A stretch of DNA of 64,000 bases from assembly GCA_934698975.1 (NCBI GenBank), contig CAKUVR010000001.1, positions 186,001 to 250,000 of the forward strand, read 5' to 3'. Under the pieces are notes generated by a model. The model worked only from the letters and a program-made list of their open reading frames with translations. It had not been told where the DNA came from and ran no database searches. Positions 29,472-37,286 of the stretch are shown here, one piece after another; the stretch's first letter is position 1; the number at the start of each line of letters is the position of its first letter. The position numbers were made by a program, and so were the translations under genes. Source of the stretch: Cryptobacteroides sp934698975. GTDB taxonomy: Bacteria; Bacteroidota; Bacteroidia; Bacteroidales; UBA932.

Positions 29472-30215
29472 ATGACAAGCAAGGAGAGTATTGACAAAGA
29501 ATATGCTTCCCTGTCCGACAAGATTCGCTTTGACGATGAGAGCATCGAAAGGACGGATCTTGCGGACATTGTGACCAATGTCGCGCGGATGGCGGCATTA
29601 TCGAGAAGCGCTGTCGCGGTCTATGACAGCACCCGCCTGGAGCATATTTATGAATCCCCGGCGCACAAGGGCCGTTTCAAGGGTGGAGACGGGACGTACA
29701 GCGAGATAATCATCCACCCTGAAGACTATGTGGCTGTCATAAAGAATGCGATCTCCGCCATGAAATTCGTGTTCAAGAACAACAGCAACGCCATAAACAT
29801 CAAAATGATACGGACATACCGGGCGTTTGTCTACGGGAAATTCAGGAACATCACCGAAGAGTTCATCCCGCTGAAAACCGATGCGAAAGGAAACATCTGG
29901 CTGCTGTTGAGCATCACGAATATATCCGTGAACCAAAATCCACCGTTGAATGTGAGGTCCACAATCATCGACAACGCTTCAGGCGATGTGTTTTCTCTTT
30001 CGGACGAGATGTACGCTTCGGAGTCCATTCTGTCGGCAAGGGAGATAGAAGTACTGAAACTTGTCGCTCAAGGCAAATTGAGCAAGGAAATCGCGGACAT
30101 TCTGCAGATCAGCATCGCCACCGTGAACACCCACCGGCAGAACATCCTTCAGCATCTGAATGCGGACAACTCCATGGAGGCGGTCAGTCACGCGCACTCT
30201 CTTGGGTTAATCTAA
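29472..30215 (+). CDS. LuxR-type helix-turn-helix regulator with N-terminal PAS-like domain
   Basis: 247 residues. The first about 175 residues look like a PAS-type sensor (VAVYDSTRLEHIYESPAHK; EDYVAVIKNAI; NIWLLLSITNISV). The last about 65 are a LuxR/GerE DNA-binding domain (SAREIEVLKLVAQGKLSKEIADILQISIATVNTHRQNILQHL). There is no receiver domain and no signal peptide, so it is a cytosolic one-component regulator. It starts 30 bases after the YccF gene and may be cotranscribed. A palindrome overlapping a promoter 50 bases after its stop is a possible target site. Confidence 0.88.
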   Translation: MTSKESIDKEYASLSDKIRFDDESIERTDLADIVTNVARMAALSRSAVAVYDSTRLEHIYESPAHKGRFKGGDGTYSEIIIHPEDYVAVIKNAISAMKFVFKNNSNAINIKMIRTYRAFVYGKFRNITEEFIPLKTDAKGNIWLLLSITNISVNQNPPLNVRSTIIDNASGDVFSLSDEMYASESILSAREIEVLKLVAQGKLSKEIADILQISIATVNTHRQNILQHLNADNSMEAVSHAHSLGLI

Positions 30216-30243
30216 TCAATTTATAGTCACCACCTTATTTATG

Positions 30244-30265
30244 CAATACTGATTCTTCAGTATTG
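30244..30265. promoter_or_regulatory. palindromic candidate operator overlapping a -33 box
   Basis: CAATACTGA, loop TTCT, TCAGTATTG: a perfect 9-bp dyad. Its last three bases (TTG, 30263-30265) are the -33 element of the promoter at 30263-30293. No T-run follows, so an operator is more likely than a terminator. Confidence 0.5.
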
Positions 30266-30293
30266 TGGTAAATTTTGCGCATCGCTACTTTTG
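30263..30293 (+). promoter_or_regulatory. Bacteroidetes-type promoter with no intact gene behind it
   Basis: TTG at 30263-30265, 20 bases, then TACTTTTG at 30286-30293 (TAnnTTTG). The first start codon downstream, 30321, opens only a 22-residue peptide. Confidence 0.6.
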
Positions 30294-30320
30294 CGGATGG
30301 TTATCAAAAATATTACCAAG

Positions 30321-30389
30321 ATGAAAAAATCAGTATATATCACCGCACTGCTGATGTGCGTAGTCGATTATATTCAATCGCAAAGATAA
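30321..30389 (+). pseudogene. truncated signal-peptide-like open frame (22 aa)
   Basis: ATG at 30321 encodes MKKSVYITALLMCVVDYIQS and two more residues before TAA at 30387-30389. The start looks like the signal peptide of a secreted Bacteroidetes protein, but the frame ends at once. A 14-base direct repeat (ACATAAAAAGTGAA, 30389-30402 and 30403-30416) and REP-like hairpins follow. It is likely the 5' remnant of a deleted gene still carrying its promoter; a real leader peptide is the alternative. Confidence 0.4.
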
Positions 30390-30436
30390 CATAAAAAGTG
30401 AAACATAAAAAGTGAAACGCAATTTATGAAACGGAC

Positions 30437-30551
30437 TTGCTTTCTCCGGTCACTTCGACAAGCTCAGTGACCGGGGAAAGCAATCGAAGTGACTGGTAAA
30501 GCGATCAGCAGTGACCGGTAAAGCGGTCGCTGAGCCTGTCGAAGCGATTGC
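30437..30551. repeat. intergenic cluster of REP-like hairpins
   Basis: First hairpin 30437-30483: a long stem (TTGCTTTC and CCGGTCACT pairing with AGTGACCGG and GAAAGCAA, one mismatch) around TCGACAAGCTC. A second region, 30483-30551, contains diverged copies ending in GGTCGCT, GAGCCTGTCGA, AGCGA; its outer ends (GCAATCG and CGATTGC) are again complementary. It separates the truncated frame from the convergent S41 protease gene. Confidence 0.8.
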
Positions 30552-30561
30552 AAAAGAGTGG

Positions 30562-32043
30562 CTACCTGAACACAGGCACATCCGACTTGATGAGAATGCC
30601 TCTCGGAGTGCCGTGCTCCAATGGAGTGAGTTCGATACTCTTTGAATATGCTCGTGTCTGCAAGGCGGCCTGTGGATAGGACTTTCCTGCGAGTTGAAGG
30701 GCGGCACGGAGCATCGTCTCGTTCTCGTCACCTAACTGGTAACCGTCAAATGGGTTGTCATCAACCTCTACATCAACAGGGATGCCATCCGGAATCGATT
30801 CATTGCGGCCGTCACGGTCAGCGAACTTGCTGATCATCACATACATTCCCCAATCCTTGATCAGAGAGTAATCGTACCTGCTGTTGTAGAAGTCTCCGGG
30901 AGCAAGCATGATACCGGCGCAGTACTTTCCATAGGTCTGCCGGCCGACAAGCACAACATCCATATATGGTTTCAGTCCGACAATCAAGCCCTCAGACGCC
31001 GAGGCCGTGCCACCGGTCACGATAGCGTATACCTTGCTGATTCCCAAATTAGCGTCGGAAACGTCAATCTTCAACTTCTGCGAACTGATTTCATGAACAG
31101 TCGAAAAATAAGTGTTGGTGTCCTCTCCCTGCTTCTTCCAAGCCTCTGCGAGAATTGAATTGTAAACTTCTGTCTGGAATATATCCCCGGCCAGAACGTT
31201 CGCCGACGGGGCAATCATCGAAGCTAGCACATTCTCCGTGAAGGCGTAGCCTCCGCCATTGTACCTCAAGTCGATGATGAGTTCATCTATATTCATGGAC
31301 TTGAAGTTTCTGAACACGTCCGGAAGCGCTTTGGATGATTTGAGGTCAAAACCGGTGTAGGCCAGATAGCCGACCTTCTTACCGTTGACATCAAACGTCT
31401 TGGCCACCAGAATCGGATCCTCGTACATATCCACAGCGATCAAACTCACATTTCTCACGTCGCCGCTGATGTGGTCACCTTCAAGACCGGTTATTCCAAG
31501 ATCAATGGAACGGGAGTTGAACGCGTCATAGATGTTATCCATAGTTATGGCCTTGCCGTCAAGGGAGATGATGACATCGCCGCGTTTGAGCCCGGCTTTC
31601 TGGGCCGGACCGCCGTTGCTTACATAACTCACGATAAGAAAATATTCCCCAGGTTTGTTGCTTATCCTTCCAGCCTGAAGATCATAACCGTAAGTGAGCC
31701 CCAGCCCCTGAACGGAATTCTGGAACGACTTAAGGTCATCAGTCAGGACCGTCCACCGGTCCACCTCCTTGCCACCCTCTCGGTAGCGGATACTCTTCAC
31801 CACTTCCATAGGCATTCTGCAAGTGTCCGGATCCAACCTGACAAGATTTTTCTCAATCTCCTCATTCCAAAGGTAATACGATCCCAGCACATCAATCGCA
31901 TACTGATCCGCCTTCGCCACCTCCGGAGTTGGAGTATCGCCCTTCTTGTCCGGATTGGCCGTCCCCACACAGCCTGCAAGCGCAAGCGTCACAGCCGTCC
32001 AAAGCACAGCGACACCACACAGGTTATTCATCTTCATATTCAT
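30562..32043 (-). CDS. S41-family peptidase lipoprotein with PDZ domain
   Basis: 493 residues. Lipoprotein signal (lipobox LAGC, Cys near 24); an N-terminal helical part; a PDZ domain (about 125-200, NGGPAQKAGLKRGDVIISLDGKAI); and the tail-specific protease core with IDLRYNGGGYAFTENVLAS and the catalytic serine context VTGGTASASEGLIVGLKPY. C-terminal-processing-type proteases act in the periplasm or at the surface. A possible earlier residue shift (ATG at 32037) would not change the lipobox. It is divergent from murI across about 124 bases. Confidence 0.9.
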   Translation of the reverse strand: MNMKMNNLCGVAVLWTAVTLALAGCVGTANPDKKGDTPTPEVAKADQYAIDVLGSYYLWNEEIEKNLVRLDPDTCRMPMEVVKSIRYREGGKEVDRWTVLTDDLKSFQNSVQGLGLTYGYDLQAGRISNKPGEYFLIVSYVSNGGPAQKAGLKRGDVIISLDGKAITMDNIYDAFNSRSIDLGITGLEGDHISGDVRNVSLIAVDMYEDPILVAKTFDVNGKKVGYLAYTGFDLKSSKALPDVFRNFKSMNIDELIIDLRYNGGGYAFTENVLASMIAPSANVLAGDIFQTEVYNSILAEAWKKQGEDTNTYFSTVHEISSQKLKIDVSDANLGISKVYAIVTGGTASASEGLIVGLKPYMDVVLVGRQTYGKYCAGIMLAPGDFYNSRYDYSLIKDWGMYVMISKFADRDGRNESIPDGIPVDVEVDDNPFDGYQLGDENETMLRAALQLAGKSYPQAALQTRAYSKSIELTPLEHGTPRGILIKSDVPVFR

Positions 32044-32135
32044 AGTTTTTCAGAATAAACATTGATTTCCCGTCCGCAATGTGGATGAGATTTCGCAAAT
32101 ATATTCATTTTTCTTTCTCTTTCATTTCTTTGTTG

Positions 32136-32143
32136 TATCTTTG
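32136..32143 (+). promoter_or_regulatory. probable -7 box of murI
   Basis: TATCTTTG (TAnnTTTG), 24 bases upstream of the murI start. The -33 region is T-rich without a clear TTTG at ideal spacing. Confidence 0.45.
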
Positions 32144-32167
32144 ATTGAATTATTTGTCTTTGAGGCG

Positions 32168-32962
32168 ATGGTCGGCATATTCGATTCTGGTTCAGGCGGG
32201 CTGTCCGTACTGCGGGAGATTCTTCGGCTTCTTCCGGAGGAAAGGTTTGTCTATTACGCAGATAACGCCAACTGCCCCTACGGGGAAAAGACACCTGAGT
32301 TCATCCGAAACCGCGGCAGGGAGATCACTGAATATCTCCTCTCGCGGGGAGCGCAGATCATAGTGGTGGCGTGCAACACGGCCACAGCCGCAGCGATCAC
32401 AACCCTCAGAAATGAATATCCAGTTCGCTTCATCGGGATGGAACCTGCTGTGAAACCGGCAGCGCTCAGCTCGAATACCGGGGTCATCGGAGTGCTGGCG
32501 ACAGCGGGAACTTTGAAAGGATCCAAATACTTGACAACCAAGGGCATCTACGAGGATGACGTGAAGATTGTCGAGCATGTTGGACAAGGATTCGTGGAGC
32601 TTGTGGAGAATGGCATTCTGGACGGGCCGCTGGCGGAAGAGACTGTCAGGAAAAGTCTCCAGCCGCTTCTTGACTCAGGTGCTGACAGAATTGTGCTCGG
32701 ATGCACGCACTATCCGTTTCTTCGCGCTGTCATCCAAAGGGTCGCCGGCCCTGATGTTCAGATCATCGACCCTGCGCCGGCGGTGGCCAGACATCTGGCC
32801 GAGGTGATGAAAGAGGAAGGACTGCTCTCTTCGGTGGCTGAGCCTGTCGAAGCCACCTTAAAGCCCGACATCGAACTGATCACCTCCGGCGACGACACTT
32901 CCGCCAAACGCATCCTTAGCATCATTCTTAAAGAAGACGGCTTCCGTCACAACAATCAGTAA
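32168..32962 (+). CDS. murI: glutamate racemase
   Basis: 264 residues from the ATG at 32168 (MVGIFDSGSGG); the longer open frame upstream covers the promoter and is rejected. It makes D-glutamate for peptidoglycan. Substrate-binding GIFDSGSGG (3-11), catalytic Cys 69 in VVACNTATA and the second catalytic Cys in VLGCTHYPFLR are all present. An in-frame REP-like hairpin near the C-terminus encodes SVAEPVEATLKP, a surface extension in the last 40 residues. Next gene pncB starts 30 bases downstream. Confidence 0.95.
   Translation: MVGIFDSGSGGLSVLREILRLLPEERFVYYADNANCPYGEKTPEFIRNRGREITEYLLSRGAQIIVVACNTATAAAITTLRNEYPVRFIGMEPAVKPAALSSNTGVIGVLATAGTLKGSKYLTTKGIYEDDVKIVEHVGQGFVELVENGILDGPLAEETVRKSLQPLLDSGADRIVLGCTHYPFLRAVIQRVAGPDVQIIDPAPAVARHLAEVMKEEGLLSSVAEPVEATLKPDIELITSGDDTSAKRILSIILKEDGFRHNNQ
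32833..32857. repeat. REP-like hairpin inside murI
   Basis: GGTGGCT (32833-32839), loop GAGCCTGTCGA, AGCCACC (32851-32857). The stem is perfect and carries a compensated change (GTG/CAC) against the GTC/GAC stems elsewhere. Confidence 0.9.
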
Positions 32963-32992
32963 ACAAAGGCAACCGCCAAAACAGATAAAGAA

Positions 32993-34504
32993 ATGGAATC
33001 ACACAACGGAATCGAGATCAAAGACTTCGCCTACTGCTCCGACAAGTACCAGTACACGATGGGCAAATCCTTCTACGAAACCGGAAGGAAGGATGTCATC
33101 GCAGTCTTCAACATGTTCTACAGGAAAGCCCCGGAGAACAACAACTGGGCCGTCGTGAGCGGCATAGAGGAAGCCATAGAATGCATCCAAAACCTTGGCA
33201 AGGCCGAGCCTGAATTCTACGAGAAATTTCTTCCGGGCGATGAATATGCCGAATTCCGCAAGTACCTCTCTACCTTGAGGTTCACCGGCAACGTCTATGC
33301 GATGCGCGAGGGCGAGATAGCGTTCCCGAACCAGCCGATAATCACTGTGGAAGCCCCGCTGATCGAAGCACAGATCCTTGAGACTCCTCTCCTGTGCATA
33401 ATGAACCATCAGATGGCAGTCGCGACAAAGGCCTCAAGGGTCTGCCGCGCCACCAACCGCCCTGTCAGCGAGTTCGGATCACGCCGCGCTCACGGACCGT
33501 GGGCGGCGACCTACGGAGCCAAGGCGGCGATCATAGCCGGATGCGCCAGCACGTCCAACATCCTCACCGGAGTGCTGAACGGAGTGCCTTCCACCGGCAC
33601 GATGGCCCACAGCTTCGTCACCTCCTACGGCAGCACGGTCGAAGGCGAGCACAAAGCCTTCGTGGACTACATCAACACCCACAAGGGCGAGAACCTCATC
33701 CTGCTCATCGACACCTACGACACCCTTAAATGCGGTATTCTGAACGCGATACGCTCGTTCAAGGAGTGCGGCATCGACAATGACTATCCCAACGGCTACG
33801 GCGTGCGCCTCGACAGCGGCGACCTCGCCTACCTCTCCGTCAAAGTCCGCCGAATCCTTGACAACCACGGACTTACCGGCTGCAAGATCTTCGCGACCAA
33901 CTCTCTTGATGAATATCTCATCTCGGATCTTGAGCGCCAGGGAGCCTGCATAGATTCCTACGGAGTCGGCGATGCTATCGCCACCAGCAAGGCAGCCCCG
34001 TGCTTCGGCAACGTTTATAAACTCGTACAGATCGACGGACGTCCTGTCCTGAAGCGCTCCGAGGACAGGATCAAACTGATCAACCCCGGATTCCAGATCA
34101 CCTACAGGATCACGAAGAAAGACCCGGACCTCGGCGAGATCTACAAGGCCGATGTCACCTGTCTGCGCGGAGACACCCTCTCCCAAAGGATCGAGGCCGG
34201 CGAGACCTTCACGATCTACGACGAGCAGGACCGCTACAAGTACAAGATCTTCCAGTCCGGTGAATATTCATGGAGACCCCTCCAGCATCAGGTCATCAAG
34301 AACGGCGAAAGGTGCGCCGAAAGCCACACTCTCCAAGAGAAGAAAGCCTTCTACAACAACACCTTATCGCATTTCAGCCCGTCCGAGCGACGCCTCATCA
34401 ACCCACACTACTACAAAGTTGACATCTCCGACGACCTCCTGAACACCAAACTCGAGATCCTCGACACCCTCAACAAAGAGATCGAAGCCTTCAGCATCGA
34501 CTAA
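32993..34504 (+). CDS. pncB: nicotinate phosphoribosyltransferase
   Basis: 503 residues, of the longer NAPRTase/NAMPT-like type. It joins nicotinate and PRPP to nicotinate mononucleotide in NAD salvage. Visible family features: N-terminal DKYQYTMGKSFY, the substrate region FGSRRAHGP, GTMAHSFV and the PRPP-binding-side VRLDSGDLAYLS. Nicotinate rather than nicotinamide is inferred from overall resemblance to bacterial NAPRTases. It follows murI with 30 bases between, probably cotranscribed. A hairpin follows at 34519-34575. Confidence 0.9.
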   Translation: MESHNGIEIKDFAYCSDKYQYTMGKSFYETGRKDVIAVFNMFYRKAPENNNWAVVSGIEEAIECIQNLGKAEPEFYEKFLPGDEYAEFRKYLSTLRFTGNVYAMREGEIAFPNQPIITVEAPLIEAQILETPLLCIMNHQMAVATKASRVCRATNRPVSEFGSRRAHGPWAATYGAKAAIIAGCASTSNILTGVLNGVPSTGTMAHSFVTSYGSTVEGEHKAFVDYINTHKGENLILLIDTYDTLKCGILNAIRSFKECGIDNDYPNGYGVRLDSGDLAYLSVKVRRILDNHGLTGCKIFATNSLDEYLISDLERQGACIDSYGVGDAIATSKAAPCFGNVYKLVQIDGRPVLKRSEDRIKLINPGFQITYRITKKDPDLGEIYKADVTCLRGDTLSQRIEAGETFTIYDEQDRYKYKIFQSGEYSWRPLQHQVIKNGERCAESHTLQEKKAFYNNTLSHFSPSERRLINPHYYKVDISDDLLNTKLEILDTLNKEIEAFSID

Positions 34505-34518
34505 GGCCTCGCCCATTA

Positions 34519-34575
34519 GCTTCCTCACACTTTCGACAGGAGCGATTTCCCTGATTATTGCTCCTGTGGGGAAGC
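34519..34575 (+). terminator. probable hairpin terminator after pncB
   Basis: ACAGGAGC (34536-34543) pairs with GCTCCTGT (34560-34567); outside it GCTTCC and GGAAGC are also complementary. A short T-run (ATTTTG) follows. Confidence 0.5.
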
Positions 34576-34658
34576 ATTTTGACTCCGACAAGCTCATTAG
34601 TCCCCCTTTCCTCTCCTCATAAGGCTCAATTGCACCATTATTCCATCAGAATTTTACA

Positions 34659-34696
34659 AAAATTGCACGAAACATCGTGCAATTTTCTTAATTTTG
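34659..34696 (+). promoter_or_regulatory. palindrome plus -7 box upstream of the ATPase fragment
   Basis: AAAATTGCACGA (34659-34670), loop AACA, TCGTGCAATTTT (34675-34686): a perfect 12-bp dyad. TAATTTTG (34689-34696) follows at once and fits the -7 consensus. A regulator bound to the dyad would cover the promoter. Confidence 0.55.
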
Positions 34697-34722
34697 TGCA
34701 CATCTCTCTTAACATAACAGAT

Positions 34723-35079
34723 ATGGAATACGAGCTTGTCAGCACCTTGAAAATGAAGACGAACGGCAATTCCATACTGCGTAAGATGGACAAACTCTAT
34801 CTGGAGAACCCTAACATGATGTATGCCCTGTCGGAATTCAAGCCAAATGTAGGCAATGTACGGGAAACGATGTTCCTATGCTGGATGAAGCGGTCACATA
34901 CCGTACTGGAATCACCGGTTTCCGACTTCGAGATAGACGGAAGAACCTTTGAGGTCGGAGGACGCAAGAAAGGGAAGAAGCAAATCTCCGATGTCACAGA
35001 TGGTTACATTGTGGCAGATGACATCGAATACGCCTTCCAGAACAAAATTCCCCTCTGGATGTTCGGGTTCATCTACTAG
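34723..35079 (+). pseudogene. C-terminal fragment of a DUF4143-type AAA ATPase
   Basis: 118 codons from the ATG at 34723. The sequence (KMDKLYLENPNMMYALS, VRETMFLCWMK, DFEIDGRTFEVGGRKKGKKQ, IVADDIEYAFQNKIPLWMFG) is the conserved C-terminus of the roughly 400-residue Bacteroidetes ATPases with an N-terminal AAA domain and C-terminal DUF4143. The Walker-containing N-terminal about 280 residues are missing. The 5' end (MEYELVSTLKM) and a promoter with a palindrome are present, so an internal deletion is the simplest explanation. It may still be expressed. Confidence 0.7.
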
Positions 35080-35441
35080 CTTCCACTCCGACAGAAGCGA
35101 TTAATTCCCTTTTCGCAAACCACGGCCACACCATCCTGACCCACACATCAGCGTAGCCCCACTCACCGTGCTCGACCCCCATCTCCTAAGGTAGGGTCAG
35201 CCACACCTTCATGCCATGTACATGACTCCACCGCCATTTTCCATGCTCGTGGTCTGAGACAGGCATGCGTTGGACCACAAGCCTCTGATCCATCACCAGC
35301 AGCATGGTATCAAACTTGAAGGATGTGCCCCCGCACCGACAGCCCCTATGTCTGTTTATGTTTTTGCCTTTACGTTTTTGCTTAATGCTCTCTTTGATTT
35401 CTGGTAAAAAAAGGCTAACTTTGAATGAATCAATAAAAAAA
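35080..35441. other. 362-bp gap with promoter and no clear gene
   Basis: The first about 110 bases include GACAGAAGCGATTAATTCCC, resembling GACAGGAGCGATTTCCC before the ATPase fragment (34535-34551), so a short diverged direct repeat may flank the fragment. A minus-strand frame (35186-35452) has no recognisable family. The promoter of the next gene is at 35393-35423. Confidence 0.5.
35393..35423 (+). promoter_or_regulatory. Bacteroidetes-type promoter of the DUF4468-like gene
   Basis: TTTG (35393-35396), 19 bases, TAACTTTG (35416-35423): an exact fit to TTTG-N19-TAnnTTTG, 18 bases upstream of the start codon at 35442. Confidence 0.75.
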
Positions 35442-36173
35442 ATGGCTACCATGTGTAATTTTAAACTCCTTCTTATTTCTTTTACATTGCTCGTTTGTAC
35501 TTATATCAGTTTTGGTCAACAATATGGTCAAAATCTACAGTTTACAGCATTCGACACTAATGGGCCGATGGGAGAGTGCTTATTCCCAATTAATGAAAGA
35601 GGAGAAGATGAAATCAAGGAAGTCATCCTATTTCCGGACAAAACAGCAGAAGAGATCTCAGAGCAGGTACAAAAATGGGCCTATGAAATAACAGACCGAT
35701 ACCATCTTAGAATTGATGATAAAGACAGATATATGGGAACAGACCTTGTTGCCTTTCGCGGTAGCGTAAAGTTGGGTTTGAGTGTCTTAAGCATTGATAA
35801 TGCGTTTGCTCATATAGGAGACATAGCCCGTTATGCTTCTGAAATAAAGTTTTCTTGCAGGGTAGAGATTAAAGATGGAAAATGCAGATGTATTTTTAAC
35901 AATTTTTGGACTGATCGGAGGACAATACGAGGAGAAGGGAAATCTAATGGTCCGGAAAACAGACTGCATTGGCAAAGAGTAAATAGTTTAACAAAAGAGC
36001 GTGATGCACTTATTGGAGGCAGGACCAAACTATCAAAAAAAACGCAAGAAGAAGTCGATGCATATAATGAACAAATCCGCTTCGAAGAAGAAACATACAA
36101 GATGGAATACAACGTGTTCCGTAATATGTTAAATGATTTGAAAGGGATTTTTATTGACAACTATGATTTCTAA
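35442..36173 (+). CDS. secreted DUF4468-like protein
   Basis: 243 residues from the ATG at 35442 (MATMCNFKLLLISFTLLVCTY), which gives a signal peptide ending near SFG-QQYG. The central part (LFPDKTAEEISEQVQKWAYEITDRY; ASEIKFSCRVEIKDGKCRCIFNNF) resembles DUF4468, a Bacteroidetes domain with a TBP-like fold. The C-terminal 60 residues are charged and helical. The role is unknown. Its base composition is clearly more AT-rich than the pncB side, in keeping with an accessory gene. Confidence 0.65.
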   Translation: MATMCNFKLLLISFTLLVCTYISFGQQYGQNLQFTAFDTNGPMGECLFPINERGEDEIKEVILFPDKTAEEISEQVQKWAYEITDRYHLRIDDKDRYMGTDLVAFRGSVKLGLSVLSIDNAFAHIGDIARYASEIKFSCRVEIKDGKCRCIFNNFWTDRRTIRGEGKSNGPENRLHWQRVNSLTKERDALIGGRTKLSKKTQEEVDAYNEQIRFEEETYKMEYNVFRNMLNDLKGIFIDNYDF

Positions 36174-36282
36174 ACTATAGAGTTCCTAACAACGTTGAAC
36201 CATAGTTTTAAGCATCATAAATAAGACAACTTTTTCTTACACTTACGAATATAACAATTACTTTTGAAAACGCATAAAACCA

Positions 36283-36825
36283 CTAATGATTCAAGGATTG
36301 TACGGCCTTCGCTAAAATGCTACGGGACGTAGCGCCTTTGGGTAGCAAAAAGTGGGGCAAACGCTTCCCGATAGTGCGGGATGCACCCTTGGGAAGCAAA
36401 AGAGGCGTCCAACGTTGACAGACTGTCATAAAAAGATTCTGAATAGATTTAATGAAGGACTCTGCCTTAGGAGTAAGGGCATCAATCATTTCCTTGTCAC
36501 AATAGACGAAGTCATCATAATCACTGCTGTGCCTTTTTTCAAAAAGTGTCGAGAATATTTTTCCGTCCTCTATCGACAAAATTCCTTTGGACACGAAATG
36601 AAGGCCCAACATCGTTTTCACACCGTTGTGAGTTTGTGCCGGAATATCATTCTTCAGCAGAAGAGCAACAGCAGCATAATAGCAAGCATAGTACAAACGG
36701 TTGACCGCAGCTTTGAAGAAGGATTCATTGGAAAGCAATTCCGCTTCCTTCAATGTCTCGAACGCTCTGCTGATTCTATAGTCAACGAGAGCCTTTTTGC
36801 TTTCCTGATCCAATGTCTCTTTCAT
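36283..36825 (-). CDS. HEPN-domain protein (putative toxin partner) with repeat-derived tail
   Basis: 180 residues. A HEPN domain occupies about 10-130 (AAVNRLYYACYYAAVALLLKND; THNGVKTMLGLHFVSKG; EKRHSSDYDDFVYC). It overlaps the upstream nucleotidyltransferase gene by four bases (ATGA), the usual order for MNT-HEPN toxin-antitoxin pairs. No RX4-6H motif of RNase-active HEPN proteins is visible, so activity is uncertain. Residues about 134-180, with LLLPKGAS and FLLPKGAT, are encoded by the dispersed repeat at 36290-36410 and are not part of the fold. Confidence 0.82.
   Translation of the reverse strand: MKETLDQESKKALVDYRISRAFETLKEAELLSNESFFKAAVNRLYYACYYAAVALLLKNDIPAQTHNGVKTMLGLHFVSKGILSIEDGKIFSTLFEKRHSSDYDDFVYCDKEMIDALTPKAESFIKSIQNLFMTVCQRWTPLLLPKGASRTIGKRLPHFLLPKGATSRSILAKAVQSLNH
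36290..36410. repeat. second repeat family (about 30-bp units), copy next to HEPN
   Basis: Two units: around 36321-36352 (GGGACGTAGCGCCTTTGGG then TAGCAAAA) and 36378-36408 (GGGATGCACCCTTGGG then AAGCAAAA). A closely similar pair lies at 40826-40902, in the same orientation and with the same preceding sequence (CACTAATGATTC, AGGATTGTACG). The units form the 3' end of the HEPN gene. Confidence 0.75.
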
Positions 36826-37136
36826 ACCACGACCCCTTCTCTGACGATATTGGAATAGAATGGGGTCTTAATCGGTCTTGACTCCCAGGATTTTCTCGAC
36901 ATAATGATAGGGTTGATTGACACCCCTGTCTTGATTTCCAACTGATATAGCGGCCAACGGACTACGTTCTCATCTTCATAAGTAAGATGATCATTTCCAA
37001 GCAGAACCAAAACATCAATGTCACTATCTTCCCTGGCATCCCTTCTGGCCTCAGAACCAAACAAAATGGCCTTCGCCGAAGGAGCAACTTCATTTATCAC
37101 AGTCTTTATCTGCTTGACTATCTCTGGTCTTCTCAT
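36822..37136 (-). CDS. MNT-type nucleotidyltransferase (putative antitoxin of the HEPN pair)
   Basis: 104 residues from the ATG at 37134-37136 (MRRPEIVKQI); the longer frame extends into the operator. A minimal nucleotidyltransferase with the GSEARRDAREDSDIDVLVL motif (GSx10DxD). MNT antitoxins of this type are known in other bacteria to modify the HEPN partner by AMP transfer. It starts 17 bases after an 18-bp palindrome (37153-37170) and is coupled to the HEPN gene. A near-identical copy lies at 40404-40718. Confidence 0.88.
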   Translation of the reverse strand: MRRPEIVKQIKTVINEVAPSAKAILFGSEARRDAREDSDIDVLVLLGNDHLTYEDENVVRWPLYQLEIKTGVSINPIIMSRKSWESRPIKTPFYSNIVREGVVV

Positions 37137-37152
37137 AAGGCAACTATTCTTC

Positions 37153-37170
37153 TTATATTCACGAATATAA
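37153..37170. promoter_or_regulatory. palindromic candidate operator of the MNT-HEPN pair
   Basis: TTATATTC, AC, GAATATAA: a perfect dyad 17 bases upstream of the MNT start. It is kept exactly at 40735-40752 before the second MNT gene, and a degraded form lies near 36245-36256. Conservation supports an autoregulatory site. Confidence 0.55.
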
Positions 37171-37286
37171 CCATTATTTTCGAAAACGCATAAAATCACT
37201 TACTCTTTTATTCTGTATTCACATTCAATCACTCTGTCCCATCCTGCAATTTCGACTACCAATGGGAGTTTTTGCCACACACCACA

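Larger units (their letters stand above)
30216..30561. other. 346-bp gap after the LuxR gene: operator, promoter, gene remnant and REP cluster
   Basis: Holds the palindrome 30244-30265, the promoter 30263-30293, the 22-residue remnant, a 14-base tandem repeat and the REP-like cluster described separately. No complete gene is seen. Confidence 0.7.

Noticed and set aside
35186..35452. Minus-strand frame of 88 codons in the gap before the DUF4468-like gene
   Set aside because: No recognisable family, and it overlaps the promoter and start of the plus-strand gene; probably chance or a worn remnant.
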